11,598 bases of DNA. It comes from Alphaproteobacteria bacterium (GTDB lineage Bacteria > Pseudomonadota > Alphaproteobacteria > UBA9219). The DNA lies in contig JAGWKW010000024.1 of assembly GCA_028865155.1 (NCBI GenBank), forward strand, positions 1 to 11,598, read 5' to 3'. The notes under the pieces are model-generated. The model was given only the letters and a program-made list of their open reading frames with translations. It ran no database searches and was not told the DNA's origin. Position numbers and translations under genes: made by a program. Shown here piece after piece: positions 5,140 to 11,598 of the stretch (its first letter is position 1; each line of letters opens with the position of its first letter).

Positions 5140-7812
5140 CTACATTCTGCCCACGGGCAGGCTGATCTCGATCCTTGTGCCTGTGCCGTCTTCGCCCGGC
5201 CGCGCCTTGATCGTTCCATGATGCGCCTCGATAAAGCCGCGGCAGATCGAAAGCCCTAGCCCGGCGCCGCGTATGGAATTCTGCGTTCCGTCGCTTTTGG
5301 CGCGATAGAACATATCGAACACACGTTCGCGCTCGCTTTCGGGAATGCCGGATCCCCGGTCGGTGATTGTGATCGTGACGCCGGGGCCGCGCGCGCGGGC
5401 GACGATATGGACGGGCTGATCCGACGGCGAATAGGCGCAGGCATTTTCGATGATATTGGCGAACACGCGCTGCAAGACGGCTTCGTCTCCGTTGACGGGC
5501 GGCAAATCGTCGGGAATATCGATTTTGATGTCGCGGCCGCCGATCTGGCGCGACAGGCGCAAAAGCGCCATGCCGACGACGTCGCGCAGAGCAACCGGCT
5601 TGCGCGCCAGCCGGATATTCCCGGTGACGAGCTCGGTCATGTCGAGGAAATTCTGGACGAACCGGTCGAGCCGCCCGGCCTCGTCGCCGATCGAGGCAAT
5701 CAGCTCCATCCGGCCCTGCGGCTCGATCTCGTTCCAGCGCTTGTCGAGATTGCGCGTAATAGCGATGATGTTGTCGAGCGGCGCGCGCAAGTCATAGCTG
5801 ATCGAGGACAGAAGGCTGGCGCGCAGCTTTTCGGTTTCGGTCTGGAGCCGCGCTTGCGCCACGTCGGTGACGAGCTTGGCGCGCTCGATGGCCGATGCTG
5901 CCTGATAGGCGAGGCTGGACAGGAAATGATTCTGGTCGGGCGTCAGCGCGCCTTTATCATCGTCGTTCCTGACTGCGAGGACACCGACCGTATTGCTGCC
6001 GGACTGCAATGGCTGGCCGTAGAACGCTGCGCCGGGCAGCGTGTCGGAGCCAAGGCCCGCAGGCTTGCCATGCAGCCACGCCCAGTTCATCGCCGCGCCC
6101 GATGCCGTATCGAGCCGCAAATCGGACGGCACGGCGGCGGCGGTCTCGAGACGTTCGCCGCGCGGCAGTAAAAGCGCCGTGCGCACGCCGAGCGTCGAGG
6201 CGACGCGTTGCGCCGTGATCTGCGCGACATCGTCGATGGTCGCCGCCGCCGCGATGCTGCGCGTGAAATCGTACAAGGCCTGGGTGCGTTCGGCATGGCG
6301 GCGCGTGGCGGCGGTTTGCAGCTGGATACGGCCGCCGATAGCGCTGATCGCGATGCCGGTGACGAAATAAAACAGAAGGGCCAGCCCGTCTTCGTGGCTG
6401 CGCGGCAGCAGAAAAGCATGCGGCGCCATCAAGGCGTCGAGGGCGACGCCGCCCAGCAGCGCGGCGAAAGCAGAAACGGCGAAGCCGAAATCGAGCACGA
6501 CAAGGAAAATGGCGATAAAATAGAAAAACGACAAAAAAGCAGGAGCCATGAATTGCGACATGATCGCGGCAAGGATAGTGGCGATGGCGACGATGCCGGC
6601 TGCTTGCGCGTATTCGGGCAGCCGGGCGCGCCAGCGGCGCGCCGCATCCGGCTTTGCCCGGGCTGTGTTGTTCCGTTTTCCGTCGCGGTTGGTGACGAGA
6701 AGGATATCGAACCCGTCGCCTTTGGTCAGGATGGAGGAAGCCACCGAAGGCCGCGCGAGCCGCGACCATAGCGACCGTACCGATTTGCCGATGATGATGG
6801 TGCTGACATTGCGTTCGCGCGCGACGCGCAGGATTTCGGCGGAGACATCTTCGCCGGTCACAGTCATGGTTTCCGCGCCCATGCTTTCGGCGAGCTCGAT
6901 CGCCTGGACAATATCGGCACGGGCGGATTCCGGGATCAGCGCATAACGGCTGGTTTCGACATAAAGGACGAGCCATGGCGTCTGCCGCCGTTCCGCGCTG
7001 CGCCGCGCGGTGCGGATCAGCGACACCGCCTGCCCGTCTTCCGAAATGCAGACCATGATGCGGTTGCTGGTCGGCCACGGGCCTTGAATCGCGTGGCGAC
7101 GCATGTAGCTCGTCATTTCCTCGTCGACTCGGGCGGCGGCCTGCCGCAAGGCAAGTTCGCGCAGCGCGGTCAGGTTGCCGTGCGTGAAGAAGCGGTTGAT
7201 CGCAAGCCGAGCCTGTTCCGGGATATAGACTTTGCCTTCCTGAAGCCGTTTGAGCAATTCTTCGGGCGGCAGGTCGATGAGTTCGATCGTCGCGGCGGTC
7301 TGGACGATCGTGTCCGGCACGGTTTCGCGCACGGTGACGCCGGTGATGCGCGCCACGATATCGTTGAGGCTTTCGATATGCTGGACATTCAGCGTCGAAT
7401 AGACGTCGATCCCGGCTTCGAGGATTTCCTCGACATCCTGATAGCGTTTTCTATGCCGCGCGCCCGGAATGTTGGTGTGGGCGAGTTCATCGACAAGGAC
7501 GAGCTGTGGCTTGCGCGCAAGGATTGCGTCGATGTCCATTTCGTCGAATTTGAGTCCGCGGTAGTCGAGCTTCCGCCGCGGAATGACCTCGATGCCTTCG
7601 GCCAGCGCTTCGGTCTCGCTGCGCCGGTGCGTTTCGACGATACCGACGACGGTATCGACGCCCTCGGCGACGCGCGCGCGGGCGGCGTTCAGCATCGCGA
7701 AAGTCTTGCCGACGCCAGGCGCCGCGCCAAGGAAGATTTTAAGCTTACCCCGATGCTCGCTCTTGGCTTCTTCGAGCAGGGCTTCGGGCGACGGGCGTTG
7801 CTCTTCGGTCAT
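5140..7812 (-). CDS. kdpD: KdpD potassium sensor kinase with phosphoacceptor His replaced by Tyr
   Basis: A full-length (890-residue) KdpD. In order: KdpD ATP-binding domain (about 20-230) with Walker A GAAPGVGKT (29-37) and VLVDELAHTN (105-114); a universal-stress-protein-like domain (about 250-375); four short membrane helices (about 402-422, 425-443, 445-463, 477-496); a GAF-like domain (about 505-645); HisKA (about 660-730); and an ATP-binding kinase domain with an N box (NIIENACAYSP, 787-796), DRGSGI (818-823), FDMFYRA and GAGLGLS. In families studied, KdpD phosphorylates KdpE to induce kdpFABC when potassium is scarce. Here the HisKA motif reads SSISYDLRAP: Tyr673 replaces the phosphoacceptor His and Ala677 the Thr of H-D-x-x-T. 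No kdpE follows, because the next gene is convergent atpF. The start overlaps the kdpC stop by four bases (ATGA). Family assignment is certain; loss of phosphotransfer is inferred. Confidence 0.96.
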   Translation of the reverse strand: MTEEQRPSPEALLEEAKSEHRGKLKIFLGAAPGVGKTFAMLNAARARVAEGVDTVVGIVETHRRSETEALAEGIEVIPRRKLDYRGLKFDEMDIDAILARKPQLVLVDELAHTNIPGARHRKRYQDVEEILEAGIDVYSTLNVQHIESLNDIVARITGVTVRETVPDTIVQTAATIELIDLPPEELLKRLQEGKVYIPEQARLAINRFFTHGNLTALRELALRQAAARVDEEMTSYMRRHAIQGPWPTSNRIMVCISEDGQAVSLIRTARRSAERRQTPWLVLYVETSRYALIPESARADIVQAIELAESMGAETMTVTGEDVSAEILRVARERNVSTIIIGKSVRSLWSRLARPSVASSILTKGDGFDILLVTNRDGKRNNTARAKPDAARRWRARLPEYAQAAGIVAIATILAAIMSQFMAPAFLSFFYFIAIFLVVLDFGFAVSAFAALLGGVALDALMAPHAFLLPRSHEDGLALLFYFVTGIAISAIGGRIQLQTAATRRHAERTQALYDFTRSIAAAATIDDVAQITAQRVASTLGVRTALLLPRGERLETAAAVPSDLRLDTASGAAMNWAWLHGKPAGLGSDTLPGAAFYGQPLQSGSNTVGVLAVRNDDDKGALTPDQNHFLSSLAYQAASAIERAKLVTDVAQARLQTETEKLRASLLSSISYDLRAPLDNIIAITRNLDKRWNEIEPQGRMELIASIGDEAGRLDRFVQNFLDMTELVTGNIRLARKPVALRDVVGMALLRLSRQIGGRDIKIDIPDDLPPVNGDEAVLQRVFANIIENACAYSPSDQPVHIVARARGPGVTITITDRGSGIPESERERVFDMFYRAKSDGTQNSIRGAGLGLSICRGFIEAHHGTIKARPGEDGTGTRIEISLPVGRM

Positions 7813-8378
7813 GGTGCGGGTCTTGTCAGCGTGTCGAGCGCGCGGTTGAGCGCGAGGACATTGACGCGTTCCTCGCCGATGAAGCCAAAGGCGCGCGGTT
7901 CGGTGTGCCGGGCGATCAGGCTGTCCAGTTGCGGCAAGGGCAGCCCGCGCGCGCTGGCGACAAGCGGAGCCTGGTAAAGCGCGTTGGCAACGGAAATATC
8001 GGGGTCAAGGCCGGAAGCGGAGGCGGTAACTAAATCGGCCGGCAGGGATTGAGCGCCGCCTGTCTTGCGCCATTTGGCAGCGCGCGCAGCAACGGTGTCA
8101 TAAAAAGCGTGCGAGGCCACCGGCAGGTTGCTGCCGCCCGAAGCATCAGCGGCATAGTTTGCCGCCGATGGCCGGGAATGGAAATAGGTTGCACCTGCGA
8201 ATTTCTGCCCAATCAATGTTGAACCCATGATTTTGCCGTTCTGTTCGATCAGGCTGCCGTTGGACTGGTAGGGGAAGACGAGTTGGCCGACGCCCAGCGT
8301 GACCAGCGGGTATATGATGCCCGTCAGCAGACCGAGCAGGCCGAGAATGACGAAGCTGGCGCGAAGATCTTGCTGCAT
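7809..8378 (-). CDS. kdpC: Potassium-transporting ATPase subunit C
   Basis: A 189-residue single-span subunit of the KdpFABC potassium pump that stabilises the complex and raises ATP-binding affinity. The membrane helix is at about 8-30. Family motifs are STLIGQKF (53-60), YFHSRPSAANY (65-75), DLVTASASGLDP (115-126) and FGFIGEERVNVLALN (164-178). After GLDP the family usually has His (GLDPHIS); here it is Asp127 (GLDPDIS). The start is one base after the kdpB stop, with GGGAAC in the end of kdpB as a possible ribosome-binding site. Length is normal. Confidence 0.96.
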   Translation of the reverse strand: MQQDLRASFVILGLLGLLTGIIYPLVTLGVGQLVFPYQSNGSLIEQNGKIMGSTLIGQKFAGATYFHSRPSAANYAADASGGSNLPVASHAFYDTVAARAAKWRKTGGAQSLPADLVTASASGLDPDISVANALYQAPLVASARGLPLPQLDSLIARHTEPRAFGFIGEERVNVLALNRALDTLTRPAP

Positions 8379-8379
8379 T

Positions 8380-10416
8380 TCAGGTTCCCATGAACGCGCT
8401 GACGATCATATCGATGAGTTTGACGCAGATAAAGGGAACGGCAACGCCGCCGAACCCATAGATCAAAAGATTGCGGCGCAACAGCGTGGAAGCCGGGGCG
8501 GGCGCATATTTGACGCCGCGCAGCGCGAGCGGGATCAGCGCGACCAGCACCAGCGCATTGAAGATGATGGCGGACAAAATTGCGCTTTGCGGGCTGCTCA
8601 GCCCCATGACGTTCAATGCCTTCATGCCGGGGAAAATGCCCATGAACAGGGCCGGGATGATGGCAAAATATTTGGCGACATCGTTGGCGATGGAAAAGGT
8701 CGTCAGCGCGCCGCGGCTCATCAGAAGCTGTTTGCCGATCATGACGATTTCGATCAGCTTGGTCGGATCGCTGTCGAGGTCGATCATGTTTCCGGCATCG
8801 CGCGCGGTCATCGTGCCCGTGTTCATAGCCACGCCGACATCGGCCTGCGCCAGGGCGGGCGCGTCGTTCGAGCCGTCGCCGCACATGGCGACAAGCTTGC
8901 CCGCGGCCTGTTCGCGCCGGATCAGGTCGAGCTTCTTTTCGGGCGAGGCTTCGGCGAGGAAATCGTCGACGCCCGCCTCGGCCGCGATGGCGGCGGCCGT
9001 AATCGGATTGTCGCCCGTAATCATGACGGTACGGATGCCCATGCGGCGCAGCGTCATGAAGCGGTCGTGGATACCCGTTTTGATGATGTCTTTCAGATGC
9101 ACGGCGCCCAGAATTCGCTTGTCCTTGGCGACCAGAAGCGGCGTGCCGCCGGTCTTGGCGATGCGCTCGACCGCGCGCATGATTTCTGAACTTTCGCCCG
9201 CACCCGAATATTGCAAAATCGAATCCGGCGCGCCCTTGCGGATCGAAAACGCCTCCGTATCCATGCCGCTCATACGCGTGTGGGCGCTGAAGGGGATGAA
9301 TTTCATGTCGCTCTTGTGACGGCTGTGTGCGTCGAGGCCGTATTTTTCTTCGGCCAGCCGGACGATGGATTTGCCTTCGGGCGTATCGTCGGCGAGCGAG
9401 GACAGCATCGCGGCTTCGGCCAGGTCTTCTTCGCTCGCGCCGCCCGTGGGCAGAAACGCGGTCGCCATGCGGTTACCGAGCGTGATCGTCCCCGTCTTGT
9501 CGAGCAGCAGCGTATCGATATCGCCCGCGGCCTCGACCGCGCGGCCCGATTTGGCGATGACGTTGAAAGTCACAAGCCGGTCCATGCCCGCGATGCCGAT
9601 GGCGGACAGAAGCCCGCCGATCGTGGTCGGAATAAGCGTGACCAGAAGCGCGACCACATAGATGACCGAAATCGGCGCGCCACTGTAAATGGCGAAGCCT
9701 TGTAACGTCACGCATACGATCAGAAAAATCAGCGTCAGCCCGATCAGCAAGATGTTCAGCGCAATCTCGTTCGGCGTTTTCTGCCGCCGCGCGCCTTCGA
9801 CAAGGCCGATCATGCGGTCGAGGAAACTTTCGCCCGGATTGGCGCGGATTTCAATCACGATACGGTCGGAAATCACGCGCGTGCCGCCCGTGACCGCGCT
9901 ACGGTCGCCGCCGGACTCGCGGATGACGGGGGCGCTTTCGCCGGTGATCGAGGATTCATCGACCGTGGCGATACCCTTGATCACATCGCCGTCGCCGGGG
10001 ATCACGTCGCCGGCTTCGGCCACGACCAGATCGCCGATACGCAGCGCAGTCGCCGGAATAGCCATATAATTTGCGTCGTCGAGCGTCGCGATTTTCTTGG
10101 CCGTGGTCTCGACCTTGGTTTTGCGCAGACTGTCGGCCTGCGCCTTGCCGCGTCCTTCGGCGACGCTTTCGGCGAAATTGCCGAACAGGACAGTGAACCA
10201 GAGCCACAACGCGATCTGCAGCCCGACGGCGAACGGTTTGCCGATAAGGGCATCGCGCAGCGCGAGAAAGGTCGCGAGCGCGCTGCCGATCTCGACCGTG
10301 AACATGACCGGGTTGCGTGCCATCGTCACGGGGTTGAGCTTGCGGAATGCCTGAACTACGGCTTCGCGCAGCAGAACGGAATCGAGCAGGGCGGACGGAG
10401 CGTTTTTCTTAGCCAT
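8380..10416 (-). CDS. kdpB: Potassium-transporting P-type ATPase subunit B
   Basis: The 678-residue catalytic ATPase of the Kdp pump. Visible motifs are TGES in the actuator domain (158-161; Ser161 corresponds to the serine that is phosphorylated to inhibit the E. coli pump), the membrane proline motif LIPTTIGG (261-268), the phosphorylated Asp306 in DKTGT, the nucleotide-binding region [12 protein letters not shown] and IRKGA (373-396), ITGDNP (466-471) and the hinge motif GDGSNDAP (513-520). Asp579 and Lys582 in ANDVAK match the charged pair that couples ATP hydrolysis to transport. The hinge normally reads GDGTNDAP; Ser replaces Thr here, a mild change. The ATG overlaps the kdpA end by eight bases and kdpC follows after one base. 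Confidence 0.98.
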   Translation of the reverse strand: MAKKNAPSALLDSVLLREAVVQAFRKLNPVTMARNPVMFTVEIGSALATFLALRDALIGKPFAVGLQIALWLWFTVLFGNFAESVAEGRGKAQADSLRKTKVETTAKKIATLDDANYMAIPATALRIGDLVVAEAGDVIPGDGDVIKGIATVDESSITGESAPVIRESGGDRSAVTGGTRVISDRIVIEIRANPGESFLDRMIGLVEGARRQKTPNEIALNILLIGLTLIFLIVCVTLQGFAIYSGAPISVIYVVALLVTLIPTTIGGLLSAIGIAGMDRLVTFNVIAKSGRAVEAAGDIDTLLLDKTGTITLGNRMATAFLPTGGASEEDLAEAAMLSSLADDTPEGKSIVRLAEEKYGLDAHSRHKSDMKFIPFSAHTRMSGMDTEAFSIRKGAPDSILQYSGAGESSEIMRAVERIAKTGGTPLLVAKDKRILGAVHLKDIIKTGIHDRFMTLRRMGIRTVMITGDNPITAAAIAAEAGVDDFLAEASPEKKLDLIRREQAAGKLVAMCGDGSNDAPALAQADVGVAMNTGTMTARDAGNMIDLDSDPTKLIEIVMIGKQLLMSRGALTTFSIANDVAKYFAIIPALFMGIFPGMKALNVMGLSSPQSAILSAIIFNALVLVALIPLALRGVKYAPAPASTLLRRNLLIYGFGGVAVPFICVKLIDMIVSAFMGT

Positions 10417-11598
10417 AGGTCAGTCCGAGAGCATGGAAGGGGAGGGAAAGATGTTCGGCGACCGGGCCGAGCGCGAGCGCGGGGAAATAGGTCAGCCCGC
10501 CGAACATGACGATGATCCCGGCCAGAAGCAGTACGAACATGGCGCCATGGGTCGGAAAGGTTCCGGTCGAGGCCGGAACCGTTTTCTTAGCCGCAAGCGA
10601 TCCGGCGATGGCCAGAACCGGGAAAATAACGCCATAGCGCCCGATAAACATGACGATAGCCAGCATGATATTCTGGAATTCGGTGTTGGCATTGAACCCG
10701 GCGAAGGCCGAACCGTTATTCGCCGCCGCCGAAGCATAGGCATAAAGCGTTTGCGTCAAGCCATGCGGCCCCGGTGACGTGATTGAGGCCGCGCCTTCGG
10801 GCAACAGAAGGCTCAATGCGCCGAAGCCCAGCACGCAGACGGGATACAGAAACATCGTCAGGGCGGCGAGCTTGATTTCATGCGCTTCGATCTTCTTGCC
10901 TAGATATTCGGGCGTCCGTCCGACCATAAGCCCGGCGATGAAAACGGTGATCAGCACATAGATCAGGATGCCATATAGCCCACAGCCGACGCCGCCATAA
11001 ATGACCTCGCCGACCAGCATGTTGAACAAAGGCACGATGCCCGACAGCGGCATCGAACTGCCGATCGACGAATTGACCGATCCGTTCGAAGTCGCAGTCG
11101 TCGCGACCGTCCACAGCACGGAATCGAAATTGCCGAAACGCACGTCCTTTCCTTCCATATTGCCGCCGGGATTGGCTGCCGTGACACTCTGGTCGATATG
11201 AAGCGCGGCTAGCCGAGGGTGCGGCATGGTTTCGGTGTAAAGGCATATGGCCAGCAGGATCACAAACAAAACCGACACGCTTGCGAACAAAGCGCGGCCC
11301 TGTCTTCTGTCGCCGACCATATGCCCGAAACCGAGAATCGTCGCGACCGGAAGCAGCATGATCGCGACAAGTTCGGCGAAGCCGCTCAGCGGCGTCGGGT
11401 TTTCGTAAGGATGCGCGCTGTTGGCGTTGAAGAAGCCGCCGCCGTTGCTGCCTAAAAGCTTGATCGCGGTCTGGCTTGCGACCGGGCCTTGCGCAATGGT
11501 CTGTTTCGCGCCCTCCAGGCCGACGGCATGGATATAGGCTTGCAGATTTTGCGGCACGCCCTGCCAGATCAGGAACAGCGCGAAGATAAAAGACAAAG
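10409..11598 (-). CDS. kdpA: Potassium-transporting ATPase subunit A (N-terminus beyond right edge)
   Basis: The C-terminal two thirds (about 396 residues) of KdpA, the channel-like subunit that selects and binds potassium. By comparison with E. coli KdpA (557 residues) about 160-180 N-terminal residues, with the first selectivity-filter segment, lie beyond the edge. The Met near the edge is internal and is not a start. Visible filter segments are [18 protein letters not shown] (second), [12 protein letters not shown] (third) and ANNGSAFAG (fourth), along with [16 protein letters not shown] and the C-terminal [12 protein letters not shown]. After the third filter the common MHDS is replaced by SSIGSS. 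It heads the visible kdp operon; a kdpF and the promoter, if present, would lie to the right. Confidence 0.97.
   Translation of the reverse strand, partial: LSFIFALFLIWQGVPQNLQAYIHAVGLEGAKQTIAQGPVASQTAIKLLGSNGGGFFNANSAHPYENPTPLSGFAELVAIMLLPVATILGFGHMVGDRRQGRALFASVSVLFVILLAICLYTETMPHPRLAALHIDQSVTAANPGGNMEGKDVRFGNFDSVLWTVATTATSNGSVNSSIGSSMPLSGIVPLFNMLVGEVIYGGVGCGLYGILIYVLITVFIAGLMVGRTPEYLGKKIEAHEIKLAALTMFLYPVCVLGFGALSLLLPEGAASITSPGPHGLTQTLYAYASAAANNGSAFAGFNANTEFQNIMLAIVMFIGRYGVIFPVLAIAGSLAAKKTVPASTGTFPTHGAMFVLLLAGIIVMFGGLTYFPALALGPVAEHLSLPFHALGLTYG

Noticed and set aside
5147..5160. Palindrome CTGCCC AC GGGCAG near the kdpD stop as a terminator
   Set aside because: The loop would be only two to four bases, the stem is inside the coding sequence, and no T run follows on either strand.
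5407..6171. Long open frames opposite kdpD (also 5957-7078 and 7084-7977)
   Set aside because: These are antisense or shifted frames of an unambiguous KdpD, with Arg/His-rich composition and no recognisable domains.
8299..9319. Long plus-strand open frames opposite kdpB and kdpC
   Set aside because: They are shadows of the P-type ATPase coding strand; no start signals or family resemblance.

Overview
The window reads as chromosomal DNA from a GC-rich alphaproteobacterium. The main support is a split ATP-synthase locus carrying only the membrane (Fo) genes in the order atpI-atpB-atpE-atpF'(b')-atpF(b), with separate b and b' subunits and no F1 genes following. A Sco-type copper chaperone gene and an initiator tRNA with an A:U pair in its anticodon stem fit the same group. 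The genus cannot be told from this sequence.

Layout, left to right. Positions 1-249 are the unresolved inner edge of a probable integrated element. A tyrosine recombinase gene (250-1563, minus) follows. Between it and a complete initiator tRNA-fMet gene (1713-1789, minus) lie 149 bases dense with repeats: a nested inverted repeat, four helically spaced copies of a TGGGTAAGT-like 9-mer, and a 9-bp inverted repeat. This is the usual arrangement of a genomic island integrated at the 3' end of a tRNA gene. The island's cargo and its far attachment site would lie to the left, outside the window. Right of the tRNA the sequence looks like backbone: sco (1927-2643, plus), a good promoter candidate, then the Fo operon (2726-5128, plus).

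Convergent with atpF, only 11 bases away, is the high-affinity potassium-uptake operon kdpA-kdpB-kdpC-kdpD. It is on the minus strand, transcribed right to left, with kdpA cut by the right edge. The genes overlap or nearly touch (8-bp overlap for A/B, 1-base gap for B/C, 4-bp overlap for C/D), so they form one translationally coupled transcript. KdpA is the ion channel, KdpB the P-type ATPase, KdpC the accessory subunit and KdpD the membrane sensor.

The most interesting observation is in KdpD. The protein is full length (890 aa) and its other domains look intact, but the phosphoacceptor histidine of the HisKA domain is a tyrosine (residue 673, codon TAT at 5794-5796). The threonine of the adjacent H-D-x-x-T motif is alanine, and no kdpE response regulator follows. 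Together these suggest a KdpD that no longer works by ordinary His-Asp phosphotransfer. KdpA, KdpB and KdpC each also differ from their families at a usually conserved position.
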